From the NCBI RefSeq assembly GCF_043290135.1, contig NC_134704.1:17710001-17774000 (forward strand): a stretch of 64,000 nucleotides of DNA, given 5' to 3'. The DNA comes from Rhipicephalus microplus (Eukaryota > Arthropoda > Arachnida > Ixodida > Ixodidae). Shown one piece after another: positions 10,901 to 24,646 of this stretch (position 1 is the stretch's first letter; each line of letters starts with the position of its first letter). The translations under genes and the position numbers were made by a program. The notes under the pieces were generated by a model. The model did not search any database. It saw only the letters and a list, made by a program, of their open reading frames with translations, and had not been told where the DNA came from.

Positions 10901-11107
10901 GTTTGTCTGTCCATGCTTCCATCTGTCCAGCCCTCCATGCGTCCGTGCCTCTCTCCATCCATCCATCCACCCGGACGCACGAACGGACACACGGAAAGAG
11001 GCACGAATGCACCGACAGATACATGGACGAAAGCACGGATGGACTGATGGATTTATGGACGGACGCATGGACGAACGAACGGTCGAACGGATGCAACGAA
11101 CGGATGG
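10900..11107. repeat. Degenerate tetranucleotide array that switches strand in the middle
   Basis: The left half (10900-10970) is made of TCC-containing tetramers (TCTGTCCATGC, CCATCCATCCATCC). The right half (10971-11107) is made of their complements (GGAC, GGAT, GAAC units). The array therefore forms an imperfect inverted repeat around 10971. It creates spurious Ser/Pro- and Asp/Arg-rich open frames. Confidence 0.75.
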
Positions 11108-12170
11108 TTCAACATTTAGATCTAAATAGAGTGGCTGAAACAGCACAACAGAAGAAACCAAAACCGCCAGAAAAAAATATTAAAGCCTAAACATTAGCCA
11201 ATTCACTTATGTAATAATTATTACATAGGCATCAAAGAATTAACAGTGCAAGACTTACTGCTAGAAGACTTACTGCTTACTTTCCGAAAGAAGTTTATTC
11301 TAAACATAACTTGAAGGATACTATGAACCCTACACAAAATGACAAAAACGTTGAAACAGCGTATCTGCAATGCGCAAGACAGGCTACCGTAGAGGCGCCA
11401 TCAAACCGGAGCACCTAACTTCCTAACACGTACGCAATATTTCTTGCGAAACGTTCATTGCCTCATGCAGGGTGATGAACCACCATGAATGGCACTTTAA
11501 TTAGGCTAGGCCTCGTTTTCCACGTGACGCCACGAGAGAAGTAGCAGTTATTCTCTCGCTATAAAAAAAGAGAAAGTGAAAAAATGACCACAGAAATATC
11601 TTTGATCGGCCCACACTGCGGTGATTTCGACGATTGACTGTCCCCGTTAGTAATCTTATACTTTTCGCTAATATTTGTTTCATTCCTTCAATAAATGATG
11701 CGGGTGCACTCATGACTGCTCATTAATAATTCGCATTGCAGGAGCTATCGGAAACATTGCTCGTTTTGCTGGAGTACATGTTTCACTATATGTAGGTTCA
11801 TATTGATGCAGTTTCATGCCTACTGCTTTCACGCCAATGAAATTCTAGTTCAGCGCAGGATATTTTATTCACGTGGGTTCGCTTGTAGTTTCTTCACTGG
11901 TTGGGCTAGAATTTTTTGCTTTTTTGATGACGTCGATGCGAGATCTATTGAACAATTCTCTAATATAATTTGTCTACTGTTTCACTCCATTGGGAAACAT
12001 TAGGAGCTTTCAGGATTCCAGTAAGCGGGACTCATTGCGTCAAAATGTCGCGTACTTTTAATATCAGTGCATGTACGCTTCTTTTTACTGACACAGCTAG
12101 CTTAATGTTTCCATGTAAATAAATGCGTTAGCAAGATGAGTTTTCGTATCAGTCCTTATAATGAACAACC
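11108..12170. other. No gene seen
   Basis: AT-rich sequence with short open frames only and no recognised repeat boundaries. Confidence 0.45.
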
Positions 12171-12780
12171 TAAGGGGCCCTGAAACACTTTTTTGATTAA
12201 CCGTGGAATTATTTAATTGGAAAAGTGTATTGCCTCACAAATTCAACGCCGCAAAAGTTTTAAGAATCCGTCCAGTACGAGCGGAGTTACAAAGATTTGT
12301 CACACGCTGCAATCGCATTCTCCCTTTTCTCGTCCCGACGAAAGTGCCGGAAGCTAATCGGGGAGGGATGGGCGGGGCAAACAAAAAACGTCACGCACGC
12401 CTCGTTACCTTGAGCACTTTTTTTAATTCGAATACGTGGCTTTTTCAGTGCGATCGCGCGCGCACGCGAAGACAAGTGACGGCCTCCCACGGCGATCTCT
12501 GTAACGACCGAGCGCGCCATGTTCAAATCAGCCAGTGGCTCATAGATGGGGTTACTACGAATGATTTTTGGGCTTATTGCGTGATTCGTTGAAAGAAGAG
12601 AGAGCAATTTTTAGCTGATTTTGATAATTTATTGTGAATCCCAGGCCACGTGCTGCGTTATCATATTTGGCTCGCGTGTTGTCGGGAGCCTCTACTACCG
12701 ATCGGCTGCATTTTCTGACCATGCCTAAAAAGTGTCGCAGGCTTTTTAAGCGCGCCCCTGCCTTCACCTTGTCTTTGTAC
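12171..12780. repeat. Candidate interspersed repeat of unknown type
   Basis: The block opens with AGGGGCCCTGAAACACTTTT (12171-12190), an opening I associate from memory with recurrent repeats in hard-tick DNA. It is more GC-rich than its flanks, with CG-rich stretches such as GCGCGCGCACGCG near 12455. No terminal inverted repeat or target duplication was found, and no second copy is in this window. The call rests on recall and composition only. Confidence 0.3.
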
Positions 12781-15700
12781 TTATGTCTTTGGTGTACATT
12801 CGTCTCTCACCTTTCTTCCCAGGGGTAGCATTCTATGCCCGTAAGCCCGTTAACCTTTGTTGATATATTGAAGGTTTATCTTTTTTATTTTCCCTTGAAT
12901 CCTTACAAATCATGCTCTCGCTTTCAAGTTTTCAGTTTGTTTTTACGTCTAGAGCTCCAAAAGTAGATAAATTAAATTGGGTGCTTCATTACAGCTGGCG
13001 ATTGTGGCGCGCTTAGGTGTGCTGTGTGTCGCTGCTTTCAATCACCTCTCCGGTTACATCAAACTATGGTAGCGGGAGTACTTACCACTATGACTAAAAA
13101 CACTGCCCTTTTTGCCGGTGCTTGTTTTATTTTCATCCTTGGAAGGTAGACTCTGGGAAGAAGTAAGCTGGAAACGTGTTTCAAAGGCCCCAATTATTCG
13201 TCTAGGAAGTCCCTCTTCTGTCTTTCATGTTTTTGTACGCGCTTCTTTTGTCCTTGTTAATTTATTCTTCAGCCAAATGCTCACAGTCTTCCCAAATAGA
13301 AAGCGACCTAAAAAGAGAAAACGTTAGCAAGATTTTCAGATTATAAACGTGAGAGAACCGATAAAAGAGCCAAAAAAATTCAATAACGATGGACATTGTC
13401 TTGTGAACAGGCACAGCATTGTCATCCGTTGAGTATTAGTAACGAAGAGTTCAGATGGCAAAAAAGTCTGGTTCTGAAGGGCTTAAGCTTTTGCCGGCCC
13501 GCCTTAATCTCGTTTCCGTTGTCGCCGCGCCTCGTAAATCAGAGGTGCAAACAAACCGTGGGCTTGCTTGCTGACACAATGCGTATAGGAAATGCCTTCA
13601 TTTCGTCATTGGTACGTGATTTCTAAAGTCAACTGACGTAGGAATGTGCTAGAAGTACGCGAACTTCAACTAGAAGAGGAACAAAACTACGATCAGCCTG
13701 TTTTGACATGGATTGCTGAAAACAAAATACGACAAATGAAGTTGGACAGAAAGATGTTTGCATTTCTTCGTTATAGAGATTTATTCGCTTCTGTGTGTCT
13801 CCTTCAATCCACGCCATGAAAAAAACATTCTTCTTACTACCCTCAACGTAATTTCGCCCCATTGATCATTAAACACGTAAAACTAAACCAATATGCATGA
13901 TTAAGCAAGTTGTTTGATTGTTTTATAATCTCTAGGGCGTACAACTAGAACTACGGTATCTTTATAGTATGTCACTGCCATCCGCTCGACGGTTCTTGGG
14001 GCATATTTTATTTTTTTCAAATCACACGTTTTTACAGCCTCACTATGCGAAGAACGTTCATCAGTAGACTTCTTGTCCTATCATAACTCTGGAGAGAAGC
14101 CCTAGAATTTGGAAGAAAGAGAACGAATTGAGAGAAAGATTGATGCCATCAAGAGAAATATCATACACTTCCCTATATTTCTCTATTTTGTGTGTGGTTT
14201 GTAGAGTATACCCTCTCCAAGCCCAAACGAATATGCTTCCACTATAAAGTAGAAGAGTGAGATTCTGGAACCCGATGCTTGATTGCACGTGGTGACGTGG
14301 AAGGTGAAGGAAAGTGCCATTCGCTTCCCAATTTTCTCGTTTTCGTTGACCCACCTGTTTGGTGGTTCCAATCCTTCACTGACCTTCGACATAGAAGTCA
14401 CCTGTCCCTCGAGTTTCGGAAGGCCCGCGGGGATACTGGAGCCTTTTCGAGTGCCGGGGCTGCACTACGCCATTCGTTCAATATAGCTTTCGCTCTAGGA
14501 ATTCTGCTTCGGTCAGGGTTTTTGTTCTTATTGTATTCATAGTCCTCCAACTTTGGTGATGTCACTGCTACCCATACCCACATCTTTGGTCGGTAGGTAT
14601 ATCACGGTGTCGAATGGAGGACGAACCAAAAATAGAAAAAGAGGACATGGTATACAGCGTAAAAAATATGTTTAATGCAATCGGTAAGAAATAAAGTTTT
14701 TTCATTCCATTCCATTCCAATCGGTAAGCCCAGTCGATAACAAGGTTTTCTCCGGAAATATCGGAACTTTGTATTTTTTATGACATCAATATAACGCGTA
14801 TTCCATTTTATTTTCATCTATTATTTCCTTTCTCATGTCCAAAGAAACAAATACAAAACACTAATACAGTTTTGAGAGATAACTTTGAAAAATAGGCGAC
14901 AATAATTCAGGTTCCATGTACCTTTCTTTCGTTTTTTTTTGTGGCGCCGTCGATAAATGTCCCACCTTCATCATGAACTATCATACGGTTCATTAAATTA
15001 ACCTGAGTATCAACTTCAAAGATTGTACTATACTTGTTTTACTTCGTCATTTTTCGTAGCAGCAGTAGTAGTAGTAGTACAATACTTCATTATATACATA
15101 TACCAGGCAGGCGAGAACTCCAGTGCCCCGAGGAATACACAGGGGGAAGAGCATAGTCTGTCCCGCAGGGTGGTGCCGCTATTCTAGGGCCCCAATGGCA
15201 CGAGCCATTCGTTCAGCTCTGTGGATCAGTCGCAGCTGATCTACCAGGACTGGGCTAGGCAGCAGCGCCTCCCATTCCTCCCATGGGCCGTTGGTGTCGT
15301 GTTCTTCGTAGTGCTCCGCACTCTAGGACATAAAAGTGTAACTTGCACTTTTGATTTAGGTCTGAAAATCATTTTACAAAGCTCCGTGGTTGCAAATGGA
15401 GAGAACCGCGCAGTCCAATATGAAAATAATCATTACTGAAAACATACAATAACCACTGTTTTTTTTACTTAAAAGAAACATTGACAGATATAGTACCAGT
15501 TTACACGTGCCAGTTGTGTTTATCTGCTTTTATGTAAAATATAGCGGCCAAGTCTACTTTATTTGTGGCACCCACATTTTGAGAAGAATTACGACCGTTG
15601 ATGAATCATCACCTGCTTGGCATTCTGAAGCGTTCCAAACAACAAGCGACAAGTCAATGTAATACGTACCAACGTGATCGAACATATCAGGCGCTCCACT

Positions 15701-16885
15701 AATAATGGATTGATGCCAACAAGAGGAGGAAACTTTCCAAGAGCGCGGTTGTACTTTGTGCACAAAAAGACTGCATCCCAGTCATTGATCGGGTCGGTCG
15801 ATGCAGATACCTTTGGTTGATCATTGCATTGTCGGTGAAGTGAAAATATAACAAGGCAATGCACGATGACACAACAGAAGCAAGTAGACGTAGTGTCCCA
15901 AGAGGCACGATGGTACGGTCAAAGGGTAGCTTGGCGTGGAATTCAATCAGGAGTATGTGTGTTGGTAGATATGCAGCAAGAAGCTCGACAAACAAAAGTT
16001 CTCATCACGTGGTAATCTCACAGGTATGCGTATTCAGAGAAGAAAAAATGCAGAGGATATGAACGTATGGCAAACACGGTAAAAAGAATAGGCTGTGTAG
16101 CACGTATGGAGGGCATGACTAATGAAGGGAACAAGTTTTCCCTCAGATTTCCCTTAACAAACTTCAAAACCAGTAAATGAAGCCGTGAAAGCAGTATCCT
16201 AAACTGTGTTGTCTCTTATTACGTTGTGCCCCTTACAAAAAATAGTTCTTTCAGAATTTCCCCAAATAAAACGAAGAATGCTTCACTGTAGCAACGTACC
16301 ACCATTCGATTGAACTGAGTGAAGCTCGTGAGTGTCTTTCCTGCGGCCTCCATACTAAGACGTGGATTCGCGCAAGACCAATTCCGAAAGCGCATTGAGA
16401 TTTCTCAGCGTTAGTGACCCAAAGCTCTGTTGCACGCCACTTTGGGCATCAAAAGATGAAAAAAACCCGTAGATGTCGTCATTTTGATCAGTGTAAGGAA
16501 TAATGATGCTTTCGCTCTGAAAGATCAAGAAAAACACTATCTGGGTGTTCTGAAAAATGCTATCGCAACAAATTGATCTTCTTGGCTCTTCGGAAGGCAT
16601 ACCCGTCTCTTTAGGTTATAAGTGACAAGGGGTGCGCATCAGAAAGTCTCTGCACTAAAAGCGTAGAGTGCTGACAGCTAGAGTAGTTTTTGTCAGTGTA
16701 TGTGCTTGGAGGCAATCAGACGGGCGCTTTTATTAGATGGGAACAGTTTCTTATTGTGCGAGGCAATGGGATAAGGAAAAAGAGTCTGATGTGGACGTGA
16801 CAGGGTCCACTGAACAAAAGGATGCTTATCATTTGTTAAGGCAAGGATAAGATATACCCAGTTCTTTTAAGGACACGAAATACCC
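12781..16885. other. No gene seen
   Basis: Mostly AT-rich DNA. Local features are three ATTCC units (14701-14718) and an AGT tract (15060-15077). A GC-richer block at 15105-15310 may be a repeat fragment, but neither its ends nor its homology can be shown here. No splice-site and coding combination stood out. Confidence 0.4.
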
Positions 16886-17110
16886 GCTACAGTGATGCAG
16901 TGTATACGGTGCTCAGCTGCTCGCTGTATGGTCAAGGGTTTAATCCCAGCAGCACCAGTCCTATTTTAACTATGACGGAATGACAATCACTTATGTATGG
17001 TGTCCTGTCTGTCGACGTTAAAGAACATCAGATGGCCTAAGTTTCCGGTGCCTTCCACTACAGTGGGTCATACCATTGCATCGTGATTTTCGCTCGTAAA
17101 GCCCAAGAAA
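16886..17110 (+). repeat. Degenerate Ruka-like tRNA-derived SINE
   Basis: It follows the family layout of 21646-21890 with heavy decay. The head has GTATACGGTGCTCAGCTGCTC and a B-box-like GGGTTTAATCCC. It continues with a body segment GACGTTAAAGAACATCAGATGG, then a CCGGTGCCTTCCACTACAG segment. No target duplication survives. By divergence it is among the oldest copies in the window. Confidence 0.65.
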
Positions 17111-20100
17111 CTAAAATTAGTCAATAATACGAAATAATTTCAGTGAGGACTATTAAATTGAGCCCTAGGAGCGCAGCCATGGCTTTTAATTATTCTGATG
17201 TTATTTTTCTGGGACGTTAGCGTAATAAATTAAAAAACTAAAATGCTGCAGCAACAACTTCTACACAATAGTTGCTAATTTGATACGCTGTTGCCGATTT
17301 GATATTTGTTCCTGTTTTTTGTTGTCCATGCTGCGTGAAGCATTATAATTTATTGTTGAAGCTTTCCTTCCACACTATTTCTAAGTTTATCTACAACGAT
17401 CACGTCAAAGTAAAATATTGTATTTGTACTTGTATGAATAGCCTCGTTTTTTTGGTCATCTTTTGTTTCAAATAATGTTCAATCATTGCATTTAACAATT
17501 TTGAAGTAAGTCTTGTGCCACAGCTCTATGTTATATTACTTTTTATTATGCTTCTTCACGGCCAACTGCTCGCTTTTGACTAATTGACCTATACATCTCT
17601 ATATACTATTCCTTGTTCTAGTCAGCGAAGCTGTTACAAGGGACCATAAAATGTACTTGGTAACCAGAAAAGGGTCATCATCATGAACAGGATGTTGCAC
17701 AGAAATAGGTTTAGTCCCACAACTCACTACTAGGTCGTCCGAAAAAAATAAAGGTGATATTCAATCCAAGATATGGCTGTGAAGAAACGACGGCAAGTTG
17801 AAAACCCTACACGTAGAATGATGGAACAATATAGAACAGAAAAAGGCAGCGGTGGCTGCGGGATTGTTTCGAAGCGATAGAACACATAGACGAACGACGA
17901 CGAGCCAGTAGATCTGTGATGTGTGCGAATGCTAGCTTTTAGCGCACGGTTCTTTCTCTTGAGTTTCGGACACACGTATCGGGTCCGTGACTTTCTGTTG
18001 TTTACCTCGAACATTTCTGCGAAGAGAGTCAATCTAGAGGAAAGCTACAATCACCGAGCTCAAGACAAGAAATAACCTAAAATCAAACAGAATAGACTAG
18101 AGAGTAGTCCAGCTTCGCTGTTTCAAGCCTTCTGCGTGACACTTAACGCCATCCGCTCGAATGACTCAAGGTTCAAGCGTTGGCAACTTTGCGTGCCCAC
18201 GCTGAAAATTGCGTTCAAATTTTGTAGATTTCTTCTCATGAACTTTTTTCTGTGTAGACTGTTCATCTCTTCAGCACATTTTTAACCACGTTTTTTTTGC
18301 GACGAGAGAAGTTTAAATATTCAACAATACATTAGCATGCTTTTTTTTACGTGGTATACGCAGAAGGGTACACAAATAACAGAAAAAGTAGGTCGACCTG
18401 GGTCTGAGTCTTTATTCCATGACATGCATAGACAAATACCTTTTGCGGAACACGAAACAATTATATTTTCATACGCGTTAGATGCCATTCTGTATTTGTT
18501 TATTCTCCACTTTTGCAAGAACTGTATACGCGTTTCCGTGCGTTGCGATAAGAGGGAAGCCGTAATTCCCAGAGAACTTGTTCTTGTATTTATAATTGAT
18601 TTTGGCGTTCCCTTCTTCCAAAAAAAGACGATGCCCGAGTCTGTTCAGTATCTAAAATGGTCAATGCAAAAAAAAAAAACACCAAAAGTTTTACGACTGC
18701 AATGCTGTCCCGGAGCGATATGAGTGAAACACGACGCTGTGCCAAGTTGCTTCTCAGTTTTGTGTCGCCGAGTTAGCATAAGGAATTTTATCGCAAGAAT
18801 ATGTATGCGCTGTTTGTGGTCGGGAGCACATTAGCGCGTTAATTAAAGGCGAATAGTAAGCGCATAAAGAATTATACAAAACAGGAGTGCTTCAGTATGC
18901 TGGGGTGTTTTGAATATTGTACATGCTTGGACAGCGCTTCTTGCGAATGTTAGAAAATTGAATTACTGCGCTACAAATCCTGGTTCGTCTTTCCTTATTA
19001 CAGGCAGACCGCTCTTTGAGGGCACCTAACTACAATTTAATGAGCCCTATATGTAAATAAACGAATAACTTTGGCGCATTCCTAGCCTTTGTTCACTAAT
19101 ATGGCATAACTCACTCTCCTGAGTGAAAATGTTTTGTACTGCAAACACGTTTCTCTCGCTTTATGAGCGCAAGGTATTCCTACAATGATTGCATCTCACA
19201 AACACAACACGTTTCGTGGCGCTTTTTTCACTGTCACCACCAGAGGGAAATATTGGCAGCGCATGCAGTGCTCCTACTGGCCGAGTTTTTCCATTATTCA
19301 CTACCGTATTAAGCACTGTGTTCCACCTCATGGAACGTTGTGGTAATTACGAATAGTATTGTAAATTTATAGCGCTTTATGGTGTACTATTCTGAAATGC
19401 CGGCAACAATAAGAGCGTTACCATAAAACTGAGATCATGCTTTGAAGAATGGCAATTTTCGTAAAAAGTCGCCGAGAAGGAACACAAGAAAAGTCATACA
19501 CAGCGACGATGTTCCTGTGGTGGTTCCCGAGATGAACAGCTGAAATAAAATGTGAACATACTGAAGCTTACGTCATTATCGAAAGAAATTCAGGTACTGC
19601 GCAAGAAAATTTCCGCAAGAGCGATGTGTATGGTTACCTTATCGCAAATAGCGAAAAAGAAGGGGCTGGTACCAAAGCTTGTTTTACTTCAATGGTGAAG
19701 CACTGATAGCGATCGCAATCTATCCAATGTCTCCTAATTTTTGTTTTCACTTTTATAGACCATGTTTAGAGAAGTAAAAGTCGGCGTGCCAGCTAACTGG
19801 CATCTGCGCACTTAGGGAAACATTTTACTCCATCACCTTCAACAATACCTATCCCCCCCCCCATCCCTAAAAAGAAAAAAAAAAACTGAGCAAGCTGCTA
19901 ATCACCAACTCGCCCAATCGTCCACCTTGATCTGCTAATCGACACCCCCTGTAGGACGCTTACAGCCTGTTGCACGGCGAAACTATATATTATACTCAGC
20001 GTGCGGGCTTGAATGTACAAACACTGTATCGTTTCTCGTGTAAAAATGTCTTAGTGAATGGCGGCACAAAATTATTTTTCACTTTGCGGAACGCGCACAC

Positions 20101-21634
20101 TACGTTTGGAAACTCCCTAGCTGATTGTTTTTTTTCATTTTTAGAGTACGCATACACTGAGCGGGAACAATGGTGTACAAAAATCCCAGTAAACAACAGA
20201 AAACCTGTCGTCGCAAATGTTTCTATGAGCCTTTCGACACATGTCTAGACAGCATTTCGAAACACCTTTGGCTTGTTCAGATTCTTCTGCATGATAATTT
20301 TAAAACAAACCCAAATTTTTTCTCTCCCTAATGCTGTTGCGATCTCACGCTTAGAGCTCGTACTTGCTTCCTGAGTGTACAGGCAGTAAATGTTTAATAA
20401 CGCAGCGTGCGGAGCATAAATACGAGTGCACACAAGCTGACGTTGTAGCTGAAGTTTGTACCAGCCGCTGCAGTACTAACTATGCTATTACAACCATGCT
20501 TTCAGAGCGTATAACGGTGTTAAGCTTGCTCCATTGAGTATTTTCCTCGAAAGAGCTCTACTAACTTTTTGACCTGAAAAAGACAGTCTTTATCTTTTAT
20601 TGTACATACATTGTAGCGACAATCATTGCTTGTGAATGATTTTAAATCACGGGGACAATTATTATTGCGAGAAAAATAAAAACAACCCCTCCGGTCATTG
20701 CTTAAGAACTAACCCTACACCTCTATTCAACTATCAGAAAGTAGTCGCATCGATCCGCATACCTTGTTCCTTGTGTATCAAAAACCTGGTTTTTAATACG
20801 CCTACAGCAGATTAGAGTTTACAGAGATGCATATATAGAAAAAAAGTAGACGTGCAGCTGATACAGCAGTATCAGCCTTCGGGAAGAACGAAAACAGAAA
20901 AGAAACCAGTCACAAATCAATCAACACTCACTGAATGTCGACAACGGACGTGTTTGTGAAGGGGCCGCTGTGACACCTGTCAGCTCGAGGGTCGACAGGA
21001 ACGTGCTCTTCGCAAGTGCACGCTGCGCCATGCAGGCTCGAGTAAGCGTGCGACTGCTTACCCTCAAGTGTGCCAGAAAAAGAAAATGAGTAACGTAAAA
21101 GAAGGCTTGCATGGTAGTTTACCCTGAAAGCCCACGGCAGCTGTCACTGACGGCAGCTGCCTGCTAAGTAGCCGGAAAAAGCGTCGTCTAAGAATTTCGC
21201 ACCTCTGCTAGCGACACCACCCCCGCTTGAATGCACTCCTTTACTTAATCCCGTTTGTGGCTTCTTGCAAGCCAGGGAGATGATAATTAACTGTTTTAAC
21301 TGCCAGCTATATCAAATAGCGCAGCTCAGAAAAGCAGTATTTATGTAGATATTCACCAGTTACTTTTGCTTTAATTCTGGCCTGCCTCATTGTTTAACAG
21401 TAGCGAGAGTCCGCTCACATAGTAGCTGAACATCACAGGAGTGACGAGAAGCAATCTAAAAGTAGCGAATGACGATTTTTGATGTTCGTGCTTTACTCGT
21501 ACCTCGGCGTCAACTGTAAACCGACAGATATCAAGAAAGTAACGCAGGTTTTGGTGACAGCAAAGGTGATGGGCACCTGGCTATTCTTCTCTTGGCTAGT
21601 CTTTTGCCCTCTCACCTCTCTTGGGCACCACTGT
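17111..21634. other. No gene seen
   Basis: AT-rich DNA with homopolymer runs, notably a C-run followed by an A-run at 19853-19888. The open frames are short and without motifs. Confidence 0.45.
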
Positions 21635-21645
21635 GCTGTGCTACA

Positions 21646-21890
21646 GCCCCGCCATGGTGGTATAGTGACTAAGGTACTCGGCTGCTGACCCGCAGGTCGC
21701 GGGATCAAATCCCGGCTGTGGCGGCTGCATTGCCGATGGAGGCGGAAACGTTGTAGGCCCATGTACTCAGATTTGGGTGCACGTTAAAGAACCCCAGGTG
21801 GTCAAAATTTCCGGAGCCCTCCACTACGGCGTCTCTCTTAATCATATGGTGGTTTTGGGACGTTAAACCCCACAAATCAAATCAATCATT
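21646..21890 (+). repeat. Intact Ruka-like tRNA-derived SINE with 11-bp target duplication
   Basis: The element starts GCCCCGCCATGGTGG with an A-box-like segment (TATAGTGACTAAGG). A B-box-like GGGATCAAATCCC follows near +65. The body contains GCGGCTGCATTGCCGATGG and CACGTTAAAGAACCCCAGG, and it ends in CACAAATCAAATCAATCATT. The 11-mer GCTGTGCTACA stands on both sides (21635-21645 and 21891-21901), which fixes both ends and indicates LINE-assisted retroposition. The tRNA-related head, internal pol III promoter and length of about 245 bp match what I recall of the ixodid Ruka family. The head is not a functional tRNA. Confidence 0.9.
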
Positions 21891-21901
21891 GCTGTGCTAC
21901 A

Positions 21902-23600
21902 CTAAACATGGCTATGTATGCCATGTTTATTCCTTTAACTGGCTAACCTCACTGTTCTTACGCTCATCTGTTCTCCATGCCTTCTTTTTTTTTTTCGCCA
22001 GGGATCTTTCTCTTTCTTGCTCTCCCTGTGCTCATTTTCGTGCTCGTCAGACGCCGGAGAAATAACGTGCGCGTTTTGAGAGCGATGCCGACCCTGAAGA
22101 CGAGGGTGCCGGTCTATTCGTGATGACCGTAACTTTTGGAGACATGGCCAATTTCGAGCACAACAGTTCTGCCGCATAATCCGTTGAACAATCCAGGTCT
22201 TGCTGGTGATTGTGTGTGTTGTCGCACGGAAACAAGCTTCGATTTTCAAGGTTCAAGTATTTGGCTCTTTACTGTGTCGATTCCCTGCAATACAGTTAAG
22301 CGTTTTTCGCAATACGTTCGGCAAGGCATGTCATTCTGCTGACAATGCAAGAAAGACAAAAAATAAACAGCACAAGCTGTGTTGCACGCATCGTATTTTT
22401 TTATTTTATTTATACGTAGCCGATCAAAGTACTAGAGAGAAGAACTTTCAGTGCTTGAGTTTTTTTCTCGATTTATTTCTCTGTGCTGATGAAATACTTA
22501 GTACCATTTGGCGAACTTATTTACCTAAAGGCATTAAATTTCTCCAATAAGGCAAAATGCTCGTCGCCTAATACTACTACATCACCCTGGTACATTATTC
22601 TCCAAGAATAAAAAAAAAGAAAATCGGCCATTATAATAAGCGTACAACTGAAATCCGTTTAAATGGAAAATCTCTTTCGCGTGGTGCTTTAGCATGTAAA
22701 CACCGTTCAATAAGTTAGCTTTTGTGAGCCTGAATGTGTCTGGACGGAACATTAAACAGTGTCTGAGTGCAGATAAAGAATGTTTTTTTTTTCTTCCCTC
22801 AACAATATCTGTTTTGAGCCACGCTAACAGGATGTTTCTTAACAATGATCAGCGTGACTTTCTTTCTGTAACAAAAACAAAAAGTTGAATGAACGAATTT
22901 TCTGCCAACAACGGGCATTACGTGAAAGCATTTTATGACATCCCATAAAAAAAAAAAACCTTTCCGCCTTTGTCACATAACTAAAAAAAAGCACACGCGG
23001 GCAGATTTGCATCTGAAAGAGCACTAGAGGTTTCCATCAATGAAGGTACCTTTTCAAATGTTTATTTCAGCTGTCCGGTGATTTAGTTTACTCAGAAGCA
23101 GCTTTCCCCTTCATGCTGGGTATAGAAAAGTGACAACTAAAGAAAAGTATTTGGCTCTAAGAGTCTTACTTTAATTTGCACTTGAATCGCACGCTTCCTT
23201 CACGTTGTTTTTTTCTCTTAACAAAAGGAGCCGCGGACCATGGCCATGGTGGCTGGACTAACTCTAATGTGTACTCCAAGTCCGTGAAGTGTTTTCTTTC
23301 ATTGATGAAAATTTCATTGTGTTTATGATCAACTTACCAAAGCCGTAGTCTTGATGCATGACCACAGATGACCATTTTAGTGGGCATCGAGGCCACACCA
23401 CAATTTAGGCCGAACATTCTTCAATGTGTTTGACTCCTAATTGTCACTAATGCTCAGAGATACCTTTTTAAACATTAATTATCCTCTTTAAAGAGCTACT
23501 TAGTTCTATCTTTGTTCTGCTGTCGTAGGAAGCGCATTTGTTTTCATCCGTCCGCAGCTGTGACATACTTAAGTCTCTGCACGAGACGTTGGTTGGTTAG
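21902..23600. other. No gene seen
   Basis: AT-rich, with poly-T tracts near 21986 and 22390 and short motif-free open frames. Confidence 0.45.
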
Positions 23601-23604
23601 CATT

Positions 23605-23672
23605 TTGTTGTACCCTCCCTGTAAAAGCCTTCAACAGAGGGCTGACACTATTATGAAATAAATAAATAATTA
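23605..23672 (+). repeat. Possible 3' end of a non-LTR element with AAAT tail
   Basis: The segment TTGTACCCTCCCTGTAAAAG, then ...AGAGGGCTG..., ends in a short AAATAAATAAAT tail. Such a tail is common for RTE/CR1-like 3' ends. No coding remnant is upstream and no target duplication was found. Confidence 0.3.
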
Positions 23673-23719
23673 TAAAAGAGAACCTTTTTTATTTTTTGAA
23701 GGGTCGGTTTTATATGTTA

Positions 23720-23900
23720 GAAGGAAGGAAGGAAAATAGGAGGAAAACAACGGCAGGGAGGTTAACTAGCCTATAAGCAACCGGTTTGCTACCCTGTGCA
23801 TGGGAGGCGGATGGGGGAGATGAGAGATAGCGAGGACAGAGGGAAGAGAGATAAACACAGCACATTCGGCAGCACACGCGCGCTAATATATGTTAGACAC
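23720..23900 (-). mobile_element. 5'-truncated non-LTR copy, 3' UTR only
   Basis: On the plus strand GGCAGGGAGGTTAACTAGCC (23753-23772) and GGTTTGCTACCCT match the segment at 29004-29035. There the same sequence is the 3' UTR of a coding non-LTR fragment on the minus strand. This copy therefore lacks all coding sequence. Its 3' end is at the GGAAGGAAGG tract (about 23722-23732). Confidence 0.6.
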
Positions 23901-24059
23901 AATCAAATGAATCAACCGGGTGACTGGTGCAGGGAAAGAGTACGCCATTTGCTGCCTTTAACTGCATTTAACTAACTGCGACGTGACAGATACTGGTCCA
24001 CGCGTATGCGAATTCCGTAGCTACAGTCCGCGGAAGAAGTCCCACGATGCCTTGATGGA

Positions 24060-24092
24060 TGTGTATGGTTTAACGTCCCGAAACCACGTGCA
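24060..24092 (-). repeat. Short fragment of a Ruka-like SINE 3' end
   Basis: GGTTTAACGTCCCGAAACCA is the complement of the family's conserved 3' segment (TGGTTTTGGGACGTTAAACC). Nothing else of the SINE is recognisable around it. Confidence 0.5.
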
Positions 24093-24646
24093 CGATGCCT
24101 TACGTATTTACCCAAGATAGCTGAAAGGCAAAAACCATCTTCTTTTTCTAACTCAGCCTTGAAGCCACAAGTGGTTTCGCACAGCCTTCGAAATCGGCCC
24201 GCCTTCGAGTGACGCCATACGATGACGTCATCATGTGCTGTCACATCACGTGACGTTAACACACGATGATGGTTTATTGCACCACTCGAGCTGACACTGG
24301 CACCGACGGTCGTTTCTCGTGTTTTATGAGGCATGTAAGGCTTTCGCCTTAATAAGACCAGAGAGCCCGCATTGATAAAAGATCCCTCGACACTTCCACA
24401 GCTCTGCCGCCCTCACAAACAAGCTTTCCCCCACACACACAGACAAAAAAACGGTCCCTAATGACAATAGTGGTTGCGATTAGGCTCTTCCCCAGCGGCT
24501 ACATTTACGAGCGCCCTGCAGAATGACCGCCTCCTTACATTCTCAAACCCTTTCCTGTGGTCGTTCGAGTCGCTGACGACCGGTTACACTCTTTTGGTAA
24601 GATTAACCACATCACGACTGTACTGAATTCGTCCAGCGTTCTTTTA

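Noticed and set aside
12203..12592. 129-codon frame as a host exon
   Set aside because: No domain, no convincing splice sites, and an overlapping frame on the other strand; the block looks like a repeat.
15105..15310. Homology between this block and 43734-43930
   Set aside because: The two share GC-rich composition, but I could not align them by eye, so no family is claimed.
21646..21720. Functional tRNA gene
   Set aside because: The head of the SINE has pol III boxes, but it is followed by the SINE body and flanked by a target duplication, and the cloverleaf is imperfect.
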